Assembly: GCA_964395835.1 (NCBI GenBank)
Contig: CAYNBJ010000001.1
Coordinates: forward strand, 192,869 to 256,868
Direction: 5' to 3'
DNA length: 64,000 nt
Source of the DNA: LLD-282 sp964395835
GTDB lineage: Bacteria > Pseudomonadota > Gammaproteobacteria > Berkiellales > Berkiellaceae
Positions 8,198-17,565 of the stretch are shown piece by piece (position 1 is the first letter of the stretch; each line of letters starts with the position of its first letter). The position numbers and the translations under genes were made by a program. The notes under the pieces were generated by a model. It ran no database searches and was not told the DNA's origin. It saw only the letters and a program-made list of their open reading frames with translations.

Positions 8198-8591
8198 CAC
8201 TTTGATGCCACATCACATTGATTGCGCATATATAGCCTTAAAAAAATCATCAATCATTCTTAGCATGTTTGTTAAAAGTCACACCTATCATAAAAATGTC
8301 TCCCCCTTATGAGATCTCATACAAGTAAGAGTTTCTTTTTTAACATCTCTCAATCCATAATCCGCTACCACTGAGAAAGTGGATTTCTATAAAGAGGACA
8401 AAAGACTCATGCGAGTGCCCTATGGAAAAACGCGCGCATCAAATCCATTTTTTTATCAGTCTTCTTCATGATAAACCCGATCTATGCCAGAATATGATAT
8501 TCTCAAGTGAGAGGTTTTTGGAATGATAACACAGAACACATGCCTATGCTTTTTTCAACTTTCTCTGTATCTCTACTGATGAGATAAACAT
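8198..8591. other. Intergenic region without recognised gene
   Basis: The 394 bases between tRNA-Ser and yggU hold no convincing open frame on either strand and no clear structured RNA. AT-rich stretches near 8330-8345 and 8440-8455 could contain promoter elements for yggU, but none stands out. Confidence 0.4.
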
Positions 8592-8957
8592 ATGCATAAC
8601 CGAACTTTATCCTGTTATGAGGACAAGGGGGCTTGTCTACTGATTCATATTCATTTGCAACCAGGCGCAAAAAAAAATATTTGCGTAGGAGTGAGTCATT
8701 CTGTTCTAAAAATAAAAGTAAAATCCCCTCCCATAAATGATCGTGCTAATAAAGAGTTAATTGCTACACTCTCCACGCTGTTGGATATTCATCAGCAATC
8801 TATCTCATTAAAAGGGGAGCGTTCCCGATATAAAACAGCCATCATATCTCACTTGCTACCAGAACAACGCAAAAAAATCATTTTATTTTTAGACAATCTT
8901 TCCCAAAATCACTCCGTGGAACCATCAGAAAAATCGCAAAGTCGTGCTGAATATTGA
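8592..8957 (+). CDS. yggU: YggU/DUF167 family protein
   Basis: A 121-residue protein with the UPF0235 core: LQPGAKKN near residue 23, LKIKVKSPPINDRANKELI at about 39-57 and ISLKGERSRYKTAII at about 70-84. This matches the family pattern V-P-A-x-x-x ... L-A-P-x-x-G-x-AN ... G-x-x-S-R-x-K. The molecular role of the family is not established. The C-terminus is extended by about 20 polar residues compared with Escherichia coli YggU. It stands before the photolyase gene by 54 bases. Confidence 0.85.
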   Translation: MHNRTLSCYEDKGACLLIHIHLQPGAKKNICVGVSHSVLKIKVKSPPINDRANKELIATLSTLLDIHQQSISLKGERSRYKTAIISHLLPEQRKKIILFLDNLSQNHSVEPSEKSQSRAEY

Positions 8958-9011
8958 CCAAGAATACAAGCAAGTATACTGTTGAACAACAGCAGCCAAT
9001 AAGGCATTTTT

Positions 9012-10544
9012 ATGACATGTATTCGCATTGTATTGCAAGATCAGATCTCACAGTCCCTCAGCGCGCTAACAGGTCTTTCACAAGAAGATCTCATTGTTTT
9101 TTATGAGGATAAAAACTACCTGCAAAGCATGCCGCATCATCCTAAAAAAATTGCCTTGCAATTAGCATCCATGAGACATTTAGCAGAAGAATACACACAA
9201 AAAGGTTACCAAGTTTTTTCAATCTCATATGATCATCCTCAATGGAAACAATTAAACGAAGTAATTGAACAGATTGCAAAAGAATTGACATATTATCATG
9301 TTGTCATCACAGAACCTTCCGAATATCAACCTCTGATGCAGCTCCAAGAATGGAAAAAATGCTCTTCACTCCACATTGAAATTAGAGAAGATGATCGATT
9401 TTTATGCCCTAAAGAAGATTTTTATCAATGGGCTAAAAATCGCAAAGAGCTTACTATGGAATATTTTTATCGAATGATGAGACAAAAATATAGACTCTTA
9501 GTCACTCACGACCTCGAACCTTTTGGAGGAAAATGGAATTTTGATAGTGAAAATCGAAAAGTTCCAAAAAATCCGTTGCAAATTCCAAAAAGAATTTCTC
9601 ATAAAAAATCCGATATATTAAAAAAAGTCTTAGAAAGTGTTCGTAAAGATTTTTCTTCTTATTTTGGAAATCTTGATCCTTTTTATTTTGCAGTGACTCG
9701 CGAACAAGCGCTCAAAGAATTATCACATTTTATAAAAAACCTTCTGCCTGTATTCGGTGACTACCAGGATGCTATGATTCAGGGTGAGCCGTATATGTTC
9801 CACTCTCTGTTATCTTCTTATTTAAATATCGGTCTCATCTTGCCCCTGGAAGCTTGCTTAATGGCCCAAGAGTCTTATTTAAAAGGCATGGCACCCTTAA
9901 ACAGTGTAGAGGGATTCATTCGTCAAATTTTGGGATGGAGAGAGTTTGTGAGGGGAGTGTACTGGATAAAAATGCCTGCATATAAAGAATTAAATTTTTT
10001 CAAAACATCCAGACCACTCCCCAAAGCATACTGGGGACATCCTACACACATGCAATGTCTAAAAGAAGCTATCTTGCATACGCAAATCCATGCTTACTCT
10101 CATCATATTCAAAGATTGATGGTCAGCGGAAATTTCGCTCTCTTAGCCGGTTTCGATGTAAAAGAAGTGCAAAAATGGTACCTCTGCGTTTACAGCGATG
10201 CTTATGAATGGGTTGAAATGCCGAACACCTTAGGCATGGCTCTTTTCGGAGATGGCGGAATTATTGCAACAAAGCCCTATGCAGCTAGCGGGAAATATAT
10301 TCAAAAAATGAGTAATTTTTGTCAAAAATGCTTTTACGATCCCAATCTAATGACAGGTGACAAAGCCTGCCCTTTGAATGCTTTATATTGGAATTTTCTC
10401 CACACCCATCAATCTCTCTTAAAATCCAATCATCGCTTGTCTTATATGTACGCAACTTGGGAAAAATTTTCTGCTGAAAAAAAAGAAAATCTTTTACTGC
10501 AAGCTCAATATACTTTAAAACAAATTGAAAAAGAGGATTTTTGA
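9012..10544 (+). CDS. Iron-sulfur bacterial cryptochrome / (6-4) photolyase-related protein
   Basis: A 510-residue flavoprotein of the deoxyribodipyrimidine photolyase-related (FeS-BCP, PhrB) family. These enzymes use FAD and light to repair (6-4) photoproducts and carry a 4Fe-4S cluster. Cys349, Cys437, Cys440 and Cys453 (in FCQKCF and KACPLN) sit one residue off the four cluster ligands of Agrobacterium PhrB (350, 438, 441, 454). The N-terminal Rossmann region starts IRIVLQDQIS, and GWREFVRGVYW, GNFALLAGF and WVEMPNTLGM are family signatures. Length is normal. A DUF2256 gene follows at once, a common companion. Confidence 0.92.
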   Translation: MTCIRIVLQDQISQSLSALTGLSQEDLIVFYEDKNYLQSMPHHPKKIALQLASMRHLAEEYTQKGYQVFSISYDHPQWKQLNEVIEQIAKELTYYHVVITEPSEYQPLMQLQEWKKCSSLHIEIREDDRFLCPKEDFYQWAKNRKELTMEYFYRMMRQKYRLLVTHDLEPFGGKWNFDSENRKVPKNPLQIPKRISHKKSDILKKVLESVRKDFSSYFGNLDPFYFAVTREQALKELSHFIKNLLPVFGDYQDAMIQGEPYMFHSLLSSYLNIGLILPLEACLMAQESYLKGMAPLNSVEGFIRQILGWREFVRGVYWIKMPAYKELNFFKTSRPLPKAYWGHPTHMQCLKEAILHTQIHAYSHHIQRLMVSGNFALLAGFDVKEVQKWYLCVYSDAYEWVEMPNTLGMALFGDGGIIATKPYAASGKYIQKMSNFCQKCFYDPNLMTGDKACPLNALYWNFLHTHQSLLKSNHRLSYMYATWEKFSAEKKENLLLQAQYTLKQIEKEDF

Positions 10545-10545
10545 A

Positions 10546-10692
10546 ATGCCTAAACAGATCAAAAAAAGCGAATTACCTGAAAAAATATGCCCAATCTGCT
10601 CACGCTCTTTTCGATGGAGAAAAAAATGGCAAAAAAATTGGGAACAAGTGATTTATTGTTCTCATGCGTGTCGAAAATTACGTCAGATTTAA
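10546..10692 (+). CDS. DUF2256 zinc-finger-like small protein
   Basis: A 48-residue basic protein starting one base after the photolyase stop codon. It has paired cysteines CPIC and a later CSHAC, with the core FRWRKKWQKNWEQVIYCS typical of DUF2256, which is usually found next to photolyase-like genes or fused to them. A metal-binding role is inferred from the four cysteines. It is probably co-translated with the photolyase. Confidence 0.88.
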   Translation: MPKQIKKSELPEKICPICSRSFRWRKKWQKNWEQVIYCSHACRKLRQI

Positions 10693-10800
10693 ATCTATTT
10701 TGCCGCCCTAAAGCTCTCAATTTAGGGCTGCAAAACACAAATCACTGGGCGTTTTTAAAGATGGGACTTTCTATCCAGCTATGTCATCCAAATAAAATTT

Positions 10801-11814
10801 TTAGCACAAATTGGCGCTTCTTCTTCCCAATCCCATAGCAGATCGCACTTGCTCTATCGTAATGGCGGCTCTTCTGCGTGCAACTTGCGAGCCATAATCT
10901 AAAATCTCAAGCACTTCTTCATCTTTCAGTGCTGCACGTTTTTGCGCAATCGGATCTAAAAAATCAGATAAGACCTGCAAAAGCAATTTTTTTAAAACCA
11001 TATCGCCCAAACCACCTTGGGCATAATGCTTTTTTAACTCTTTTAAATGTTCTTTATCTGAGTAAAAAGCATCTAAATATGCAAAAACAGCATTACCTTC
11101 CACTTGACCAGGATCGCTCACGCGCAAATGATTCGGATCTGTATACATGCTCATGACTTTTTGCTTCAAAATCTCAGGAGAATCAGAAAGAAAAATAGCA
11201 TTATTTAAAGACTTGCTCGCTTTGGCTTTTCCGTCAATTCCGACTAACCGGCCCTCTGTGCTTAAAACAGGCTCACAATCTTCAAAAATCTCTGTGCGAT
11301 ACAAACGATTAAAACGCCGAGTAATCTCATTAGTCTGCTCTAAAATAGGAAGCTGATCGTCGCCTACAGGAATGTATTTGGCTTTAAAAAGCGCAATATC
11401 TGCAGCTTGACTGACAGGATAACATAGAAAACCTGCTGGTACGCTTTGCTCCATGCCTTTTTGCTGTATTTCTTGTTTAATAGTAGGGTTTCTTTCAAGA
11501 CGAGATACGCTCACTAAATTCATAAAAAATATTGTCAGCTCAAAGAGCTGTGGGATGTGGGATTGCACAAAGAACGTGCAATGCTGAGGGCTTAATCCTA
11601 CCGCAAGATAATCCTTAGCCACCGAAAGAATATGCTGCTGTATCATCTCAGGATGATCGTAATGATCGGTCATAGCCTGACAGTCCGCAATCATAATAAA
11701 GGAATCATAATTTGATTGCATGAGAAGACGATTTGCAAGCGACCCAACATAATGACCCAGATGGAGGCATCCTGTTGGACGATCGCCTGTAAGCATGATT
11801 GGAAGAGAACCCAT
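10801..11814 (-). CDS. trpS: Tryptophanyl-tRNA synthetase
   Basis: A class I aminoacyl-tRNA synthetase of about 337 residues that charges tRNA-Trp. TGDRPTGCLHLGHYVGS contains the HIGH-equivalent, and KAKASKSLNN is the KMSKS loop in the form KASKS. IPVGDDQLPILEQTNEI is the usual substrate-binding segment. The ATG at 11814 follows GGAG with five to six bases of spacing. A longer reading from TTG 11829 would place that ribosome site inside the gene. It is monocistronic and convergent with the DUF2256 gene. Confidence 0.95.
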   Translation of the reverse strand: MGSLPIMLTGDRPTGCLHLGHYVGSLANRLLMQSNYDSFIMIADCQAMTDHYDHPEMIQQHILSVAKDYLAVGLSPQHCTFFVQSHIPQLFELTIFFMNLVSVSRLERNPTIKQEIQQKGMEQSVPAGFLCYPVSQAADIALFKAKYIPVGDDQLPILEQTNEITRRFNRLYRTEIFEDCEPVLSTEGRLVGIDGKAKASKSLNNAIFLSDSPEILKQKVMSMYTDPNHLRVSDPGQVEGNAVFAYLDAFYSDKEHLKELKKHYAQGGLGDMVLKKLLLQVLSDFLDPIAQKRAALKDEEVLEILDYGSQVARRRAAITIEQVRSAMGLGRRSANLC

Positions 11815-11884
11815 AGCTACTCCGTACAAAATGGCAATTAATGAAAATTATACTGCACTCTGTAGTAGACAGCTATGGTAGAAA

Positions 11885-12571
11885 TCAGGTCATTTCAAAA
11901 AATTCTCTTTCCTGGTGGAAAGACAAGACTGGAATATGATTCATTCTCTCTTGAGTCACATGAGCCAGCCAATCTTCAATTAATGAGCGCTGGTACGCAA
12001 TAATACTATCGTCTTGTAAAGATTGGCCTATTAAAATAGAACCCTGAGCCATTGCTAGAAATGTATAGGCAGTACTCAGCGCTTTTTCCGCCATTCCCAT
12101 TAATTGAAATTGCTCTTCTAACCAATCAATAAAGCTTTTAAGAAATTTCTTTGAAGACTGCGCAAGAGCCCCTCCTTCTCGAGAAAATTCTTCACATAAA
12201 TGTCCCATAGGAAAGGTCATTTCTGCTTCAATTTGGCAAGACATAAAATTTTGTAAAAATAGAGTTAAACGAGAAAGCACTATAGGCTGCATCATGGCAG
12301 TTTTTCGCCAATTTTCCCAGTCTTTAAAGCGCTGTTCAATCACAGCTAATCCGATCGCTTCTTTTGTTTTGAAATAATAATAAACGTTACCTAAAGGCAC
12401 ATCTGCTTCATGCGCAATATCTGCTAACGTTGTTTCACCAAATCCTTTTTTATGAATTAAAGCTTTTGCAGCGATAATCAGCTTTTGCTTTTTATCTTGT
12501 CTTTTGCGTTCCGGTGCACGATGTGTCACGGGAGACTTCACGATTGATTGCCATAAATTCTTTGTCATCAC
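11885..12571 (-). CDS. TetR/AcrR family transcriptional regulator
   Basis: A 228-residue repressor with an N-terminal DNA-binding domain at about residues 28-75: LIIAAKALIHKKGFGETTLADIAHEADVPLGNVYYYFKTKE, split by the helix-turn-helix. The C-terminal ligand domain resembles NemR/AcrR types. Twenty extra charged residues precede the domain. Translation could start at GTG 12571 or ATG 12568. It could control its own gene or the nearby fad genes, but no palindromic operator was found. Confidence 0.88.
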   Translation of the reverse strand: MMTKNLWQSIVKSPVTHRAPERKRQDKKQKLIIAAKALIHKKGFGETTLADIAHEADVPLGNVYYYFKTKEAIGLAVIEQRFKDWENWRKTAMMQPIVLSRLTLFLQNFMSCQIEAEMTFPMGHLCEEFSREGGALAQSSKKFLKSFIDWLEEQFQLMGMAEKALSTAYTFLAMAQGSILIGQSLQDDSIIAYQRSLIEDWLAHVTQERMNHIPVLSFHQEREFFEMT

Positions 12572-12601
12572 AGTCCATCCATAGTTGATTAAAAAGCATA
12601 C

Positions 12602-12847
12602 CTAAATCCAAAAAGGCATCCATAGTTCATCTGAAACATTCATATTGATAATGCAATACGGATGTATCAAAATGCGGGCAAAAAGAGAAAATAAGGTTTG
12701 AAAAAAAGAAAGTGCCTTTCTTTTTGAAAAAGCATGATCTTTAAGGTGTATACCCCAAAAATATAAAGAAGGCTTGTGCCATCGAACGAATCTCAAAAAA
12801 GCCTTTTTTTGAGATGTGATATATTGATCCATTATCGAGCTCAACAT
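12602..12847 (-). CDS. Doubtful small hypothetical protein
   Basis: An 81-residue open frame just upstream of tetR on the same strand, rich in aromatic and basic residues with no recognised motif. The rest of the 465-base region between tetR and the next gene (12572-13036) contains only the promoter of that gene. The frame may be chance, and it is listed because it is the sole candidate there. Confidence 0.2.
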   Translation of the reverse strand: MLSSIMDQYITSQKKAFLRFVRWHKPSLYFWGIHLKDHAFSKRKALSFFQTLFSLFARILIHPYCIINMNVSDELWMPFWI

Positions 12848-12975
12848 GTCCTTTGCTTTCCTATACTAAGAGCAAGAAAACAAAAGTTCAAGCTTGTTTA
12901 CTAACTCACAAATTTATAAAAGGGAAAAGCAATCCTGGGAAAAACATGAAAAAAACAAAGCCCGAACGCAACTTG

Positions 12976-13004
12976 TTGTTTTTAAATGCTAATTGTGATA
13001 TATT
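12976..13004 (+). promoter_or_regulatory. Promoter of the 13037 orphan gene
   Basis: TTGTTT at 12976-12981, a 17-base spacer and TATATT at 12999-13004 preceded by TGA form an extended -10 promoter. The start would fall near 13011, giving a short leader with AAGGGG before the ATG at 13037. Confidence 0.4.
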
Positions 13005-13036
13005 TCCAACATAATCACTAAAAGGGGTTTGACATC

Positions 13037-14170
13037 ATGTCTTACAAAGAGTTTCCAATTTCTATTAAAGATACTTTCATGTGTATTTACTACGGACTCA
13101 GCACTGCAGACATGCAAATCCTTCATAATATAAAAATAAACGAGCAGGATTACCAACAACAGAAGCCAGAAACACAAAACCAGCGCTCTGAATGCATAAA
13201 AGACTTAGCGACTTATCCAGTCTCTGTCCTACCTCATAATTGCCGTCATCCGATTTTAAATGAGGTGCAGGAAGCGATTCAAGCTGATACTACTGAGAAC
13301 GCATCGCCTGAAAACATCAGCAACCAAGCGGCCATACGTATCAGAGAAGTACTCTACTTGTTACCCGCAGGATACTTATATGATGTCAGTCAATGGATTC
13401 AGGCAGCATCACCTCATTCAATATCGACAATGCTCCAAGAAATAGACAAAAAAACCACCTTAAAATGCACAGAAACAGGGACAGAACAGCATTTGACTGA
13501 GAGGGAACTCGCGCAATGCATCACAGTCTGGCAAATCAAGAAAACTGTCTTACTGTCTATATTTTTAAAAAACGTTTTTATAAACAAGGAAGAGTATCAA
13601 TTGTCCCAAACAGATATGCTATGTACTCTCATAAATCATTATGTAGAGCTATTAACTGCAAATCATGCAGCTGATACAGGTTGGCACACCTCACCAGATA
13701 TCTTAGAAAATTGTTTCGAGTACCTCTCACAAAACAAACGCGATACTACACAACTTTCTTCGGCTATTGCGATGATTAGCTTGTTTTCAAAAGATAGGAT
13801 ATGGCGCCTACCAGGCAGTTTCGCAATATTGGGACCTGCTTATCTATTGTCTATGAAAATATGGGTGAATTTTTATCCTGTCAGATTTTGCTCTGATTTT
13901 CTGATCGAGCCTGTATATAATCGATGCAAAGCAATTTTCAGTCTTGCCGCATCTCTTGCATATACAGCATTTTCGCAAATCCATTTTATTCTCTTGGGAA
14001 GTTTATGGGTTGATGAGCACACAATCATGTATCGATCTCCTCAAGGCACACCACAAAGAACAACGCAGATAGACCCTGAGGCAGAACAAACACCGATAGT
14101 TAACCCTGAGGCACAAAGACAGGGACAAGACCCGATAGAGAACCCTGAGGCAAGACCAATAAGACCTTAG
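13037..14170 (+). CDS. Orphan membrane-associated protein with C-terminal NPEA repeats
   Basis: A 377-residue protein of unknown function. Residues 1-250 are mostly helical and polar. Hydrophobic stretches lie at about 255-280 and 300-330 (GSFAILGPAYLLS, AIFSLAASLAYTAF). The last 40 residues are disordered and repeat D/N-PEA three times. AAGGGG precedes the ATG, and a strong bidirectional terminator follows. Membrane hairpin plus disordered tail resembles effectors that insert into host membranes, which is an inference. The gene has its own promoter and no related neighbour. Confidence 0.7.
   Translation: MSYKEFPISIKDTFMCIYYGLSTADMQILHNIKINEQDYQQQKPETQNQRSECIKDLATYPVSVLPHNCRHPILNEVQEAIQADTTENASPENISNQAAIRIREVLYLLPAGYLYDVSQWIQAASPHSISTMLQEIDKKTTLKCTETGTEQHLTERELAQCITVWQIKKTVLLSIFLKNVFINKEEYQLSQTDMLCTLINHYVELLTANHAADTGWHTSPDILENCFEYLSQNKRDTTQLSSAIAMISLFSKDRIWRLPGSFAILGPAYLLSMKIWVNFYPVRFCSDFLIEPVYNRCKAIFSLAASLAYTAFSQIHFILLGSLWVDEHTIMYRSPQGTPQRTTQIDPEAEQTPIVNPEAQRQGQDPIENPEARPIRP
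14072..14153 (+). repeat. Three imperfect repeats CCCTGAGGCA in coding sequence
   Basis: ACCCTGAGGCA recurs at about 14073, 14103 and 14142 with spacing of about 30 and 39 bases. Each encodes D/N-PEA, followed by R/Q/P-rich spacers, in the C-terminal tail of the orphan membrane protein. Confidence 0.75.
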
Positions 14171-14226
14171 CAATGATACGCGGCTCCCAGCCAGAGTTTT
14201 GTTTATAAAATACAAAATCACAAACA

Positions 14227-14264
14227 AATAAGCCCGCTGTGATACTCACAACAGCGGGCTTATT
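14227..14264. terminator. Bidirectional rho-independent terminator
   Basis: A 14-base-pair perfect stem, AATAAGCCCGCTGT and its complement, encloses a loop of ten bases. T-rich sequence follows on both strands. It lies between the convergent orphan gene (ends 14170) and fadJ (ends 14323), so it can serve both. Confidence 0.92.
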
Positions 14265-14322
14265 TTCAGTAACAGATAAAAAGACATCGCGATTCTGTAC
14301 AAGCGCAATACTTTGACATCTG

Positions 14323-16242
14323 TTAGGTGAAATGCGTAATTCCTGCGCTAAACGGCGGAAAGCCAAATCCAAACAAAGCTGCCAAATCCGCATCATCACT
14401 ATTTTGTACAATTTGCTCTTTTTGAGCAGCTAAAGCTTCATTCGTAAGAGCCTGTTTCAAAATAGCAGCGCAAGCTTCTTTATCTCCGCGCATTCCGCCT
14501 TTAATTGGCTTTTTGTTTTGATAGCGATATAATCCCTCTCCTGTTTTTTTACCTAACAATCCGTTTTGAATATACGATTGCAGTGTGGCCAACACCTGAT
14601 CGTCACAAAGATTCATTGAGGAAAGAGCGGCCAAACACACATCGAGACCAACAACATCAGCTAATTCAATAGGACCCATCGGCATACCAAAAGACTCCGC
14701 AGCAGCATCTATCAAAGCAAAAGAATGACCTTTGTTATGCAATTTGAGTGCTTGTAACATATAGGGTAATAAAACACGATTCACAAAAAATCCTGGAGAA
14801 CTTTTCACTTCAATTCCAATTTTATCAATGAAGGAGACAAAAGCTTTTGCACGATCGCGAGAAATCTGAGCTGTCATACGCCCATAAACAATTTCCACTA
14901 ATGGCATCTGAGCAACGGGATTAAAAAAATGCACGCCTAGAAAACGCTCAGGATTTTGAAAAATCTCATCAATTTTTTCTAAACAAATTGTAGATGTATT
15001 GGTTGCAATCAAAGCATCAGCTCGAGCTTTTTGCTCAATTTTTTTTAAAATTTGTACTTTCAATGACAAATTTTCACTCACAGCTTCTATAATCAAATCT
15101 GCACTTTGAAGACCATAACCTAAAGGATCGGGCATCAAGCGATCTAAGCATCTCTGTTGCTCAAAATGATGTGTATAATGCTTTGCAAAAAGCTTAGTCG
15201 CCCTCTCAAGAGCCTGTCCAATTTGTTTCTCTGAGAGGTCTTCCAGAGTCACTTTTAATCCTTTGAGTGCACACCAAGCAGCGATATCTCCACCCATCAC
15301 CCCAGCACCTACAATATGGACATGCATCATAGGATGCATAGATTTATATGTACTGAGTTCTTTTTTATTGCGATCTTTCAACTGAAATACACGCACAAGA
15401 TTTTTAGCTGTTTCACCTTGAGCAAGCGCAAAAATGGAATCTACTTCAACTTGATAGGCTTTATCATCATGATGTCCATAAGAGATCCAATCCTGAATCA
15501 TAGCAAAAGGAGCCGGATAATGATCTTGACGCACTTTTTTGGCAATCTGTCTTTTAATCACAGATCCCATCAACATGCGAATCCATCCCCATCTCCATAG
15601 CCAATCCATAGAATTTTTTTGTGTTTTTCTTTTTTTGCGATAATGTGTTAAGGTTTCCGGAATGATTCGCTGAGGTACAACAGCATCGACTAATCCACTT
15701 TTCAATGCCGCTTTACTTTTATAAGCACGACCACTTAAAATGCAATCGAAAGTTTTTTGTACACCGATCATCCGCATCAATCGGACGCTCCCGCCCCAAC
15801 CTGGTCTCAATCCGAGCTGAACTTCTGGAAGACCTATACGCACTGAAGGTGAATCAATCACGATTCTCCAATCACAGGCTAATGCCAACTCAAAACCACC
15901 CCCTAAACAATAGCCATGAATCAAAGCTACGGTGGGCGCATGAAAGCGTTCTAATTGATCATAAACCTTTTGGCCTCTTTCGATCAGAGCTTTTGTTGCA
16001 GGAGCGTCATTTTTAGCAAATACATCAAGAATATCTGCACCGGCAATAAAGCCTCCATCTTTTTTTGAGCAAATAATAAGCTGCACAATTTCATTATCAT
16101 CTTTGAGAAGATCTAAAACGCGTGAAAATTCTTCAAGAACTTCAGCATTAATTGTATTTGCGCTTTTATCTTGTCGATTAAATTCCAACCATAAAACTCG
16201 ATCGTCATCTTTATGCCAATACCAATGCTTCATCATGTCCAT
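14323..16242 (-). CDS. fadJ: Fatty-acid oxidation alpha subunit: enoyl-CoA hydratase/3-hydroxyacyl-CoA dehydrogenase
   Basis: A 639-residue bifunctional enzyme for beta-oxidation. The N-terminal crotonase domain shows GFIAGADI, HGYCLGGGFELALACD and LPEVQLGLRPGWGG, with the two catalytic Glu positions. The dehydrogenase domain begins at about residue 310 with the NAD motif GAGVMGGDIA and contains HFFNPVAQMPLVEI and GFFVNRVLLPY. It is shorter than Escherichia coli FadJ (714) and the second C-terminal dehydrogenase repeat is reduced. It starts three bases after fadI, in the order fadE-fadI-fadJ. FadJ rather than FadB is preferred because the thiolase partner is FadI-like. Confidence 0.9.
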   Translation of the reverse strand: MDMMKHWYWHKDDDRVLWLEFNRQDKSANTINAEVLEEFSRVLDLLKDDNEIVQLIICSKKDGGFIAGADILDVFAKNDAPATKALIERGQKVYDQLERFHAPTVALIHGYCLGGGFELALACDWRIVIDSPSVRIGLPEVQLGLRPGWGGSVRLMRMIGVQKTFDCILSGRAYKSKAALKSGLVDAVVPQRIIPETLTHYRKKRKTQKNSMDWLWRWGWIRMLMGSVIKRQIAKKVRQDHYPAPFAMIQDWISYGHHDDKAYQVEVDSIFALAQGETAKNLVRVFQLKDRNKKELSTYKSMHPMMHVHIVGAGVMGGDIAAWCALKGLKVTLEDLSEKQIGQALERATKLFAKHYTHHFEQQRCLDRLMPDPLGYGLQSADLIIEAVSENLSLKVQILKKIEQKARADALIATNTSTICLEKIDEIFQNPERFLGVHFFNPVAQMPLVEIVYGRMTAQISRDRAKAFVSFIDKIGIEVKSSPGFFVNRVLLPYMLQALKLHNKGHSFALIDAAAESFGMPMGPIELADVVGLDVCLAALSSMNLCDDQVLATLQSYIQNGLLGKKTGEGLYRYQNKKPIKGGMRGDKEACAAILKQALTNEALAAQKEQIVQNSDDADLAALFGFGFPPFSAGITHFT

Positions 16243-16245
16243 GAT

Positions 16246-17547
16246 TTATTCCTTCTCTAATCGTTCTATCAAAGCTGCTCCACCCTGTCCGCCACCAATA
16301 CAGAGGCTCACAAGCGCAAATCTTTGTTGTTTTTGTTCTAATCCATATAAAGCCCTTAAAATCACTCTCAGGCCTGAAGCGGCTATGGGATGGCCTAAGG
16401 CAATCGCTCCTCCCCATAAATTCAATCTGTCTACCGGAAAGTCTCCGTATCGACTATCAATTCCAGTATATAATTCTCCTAACTGTGGATCGTTAAAACT
16501 TTTAATGACACCAAGAATTTGAGCAGCAAACGCTTCATTAATTTCAATCACACCAATATCATCAAAGCTCAAACCATTTCTTTGCAAAATTTGTGTCATC
16601 GCTTTGACAGGTCCCAGGCCCATCATCCGCGGATTACATCCTGTCCATTGAATATCACGAATCACACCTTTTGGTTGAATTTGATATTTTGTAATAAAAT
16701 CTTTTGTCGCCAACAAAGCTGCTGCAGCGCCATCCGTAATTTGCGAACTATTAGCAGCTGTAATCGATCCTTTTTTATCAAATACACCTTTCATTTGAGA
16801 AAGCTTTTCTAATGTCGCATCGGGACGAATTCCATCATCTCTTAAAACAGGCGTACAGTTTGGAAAAATCAACGGATACACTTCTTGCATACAGCCCTTT
16901 TCCCATGCTTCATGGGCTTTATAATGACTATTGACCGCATATTCATCCATCTCTGTTCGATCAATATGATAACGATAGGCAATTTCTTGGGCAGTTTGCC
17001 CCATCATTAAAGCATTCGTAGGATCGGTCAAACCCTGCTTTAATGAAATAATCGGAGAAATTTTTTTCCATGGGCATGCAAAAATCCATTGAATGCGTTT
17101 CCACGGATCTTTGATAGCCGATCCCATGCTGAACCAATCACTCATTTCTGGAGACCATATCAGTGGTGCTCTTGACATCACCTCAGATGCAACAACCAAA
17201 GTTGCTTCACTTTGACCCAAGCGCAAAGAGGCGCAAGCATTATCTAAAGCTTGCAGCCCGGAACCACAGTTTCGAGCCACTGTGTAAGCTGGGGTCTCTA
17301 AAGAGCATCCCGCTCTCAATCCGATAATACGCGCAATATTCGCTTCATCTTCACTTGGATTCACACATGCAGCAATCACTTGATCAACCATCTTGGGATC
17401 AAAGTGATGCTTTGTGAACAAAGCTCTTGAGATATAGACTCCGAGGTCTGCTGCAGACCATTGTGCTCTTTTCCCCTTGGATTTTATAAAGGGCGTCCGT
17501 ATTCCATCAATAAGATATACAGGATCTTGTATCTTAGGACCTGTCAT
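16246..17547 (-). CDS. fadI: 3-ketoacyl-CoA thiolase
   Basis: A 433-residue thiolase that cleaves 3-ketoacyl-CoA in the last beta-oxidation step. Catalytic Cys94 is in ARNCGSGLQALDNA. GGAIALGHPIAASGLR holds the active-site His and SLCIGGGQGGAALIE the second Cys. Length matches FadI (436) more than FadA (387). It lies 18 bases after fadE and three before fadJ, the usual thiolase/alpha-subunit pairing. Whether it forms the alpha2beta2 complex with FadJ cannot be seen. Confidence 0.93.
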   Translation of the reverse strand: MTGPKIQDPVYLIDGIRTPFIKSKGKRAQWSAADLGVYISRALFTKHHFDPKMVDQVIAACVNPSEDEANIARIIGLRAGCSLETPAYTVARNCGSGLQALDNACASLRLGQSEATLVVASEVMSRAPLIWSPEMSDWFSMGSAIKDPWKRIQWIFACPWKKISPIISLKQGLTDPTNALMMGQTAQEIAYRYHIDRTEMDEYAVNSHYKAHEAWEKGCMQEVYPLIFPNCTPVLRDDGIRPDATLEKLSQMKGVFDKKGSITAANSSQITDGAAAALLATKDFITKYQIQPKGVIRDIQWTGCNPRMMGLGPVKAMTQILQRNGLSFDDIGVIEINEAFAAQILGVIKSFNDPQLGELYTGIDSRYGDFPVDRLNLWGGAIALGHPIAASGLRVILRALYGLEQKQQRFALVSLCIGGGQGGAALIERLEKE

Positions 17548-17565
17548 TGTCTCTCTCCCTAATCT

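Noticed and set aside
10705..10728. Hairpin GCCCTAAA...TTTAGGGC between DUF2256 and trpS as terminator
   Set aside because: The stem is good, but no T-run follows on either strand, so it was not listed as rho-independent.
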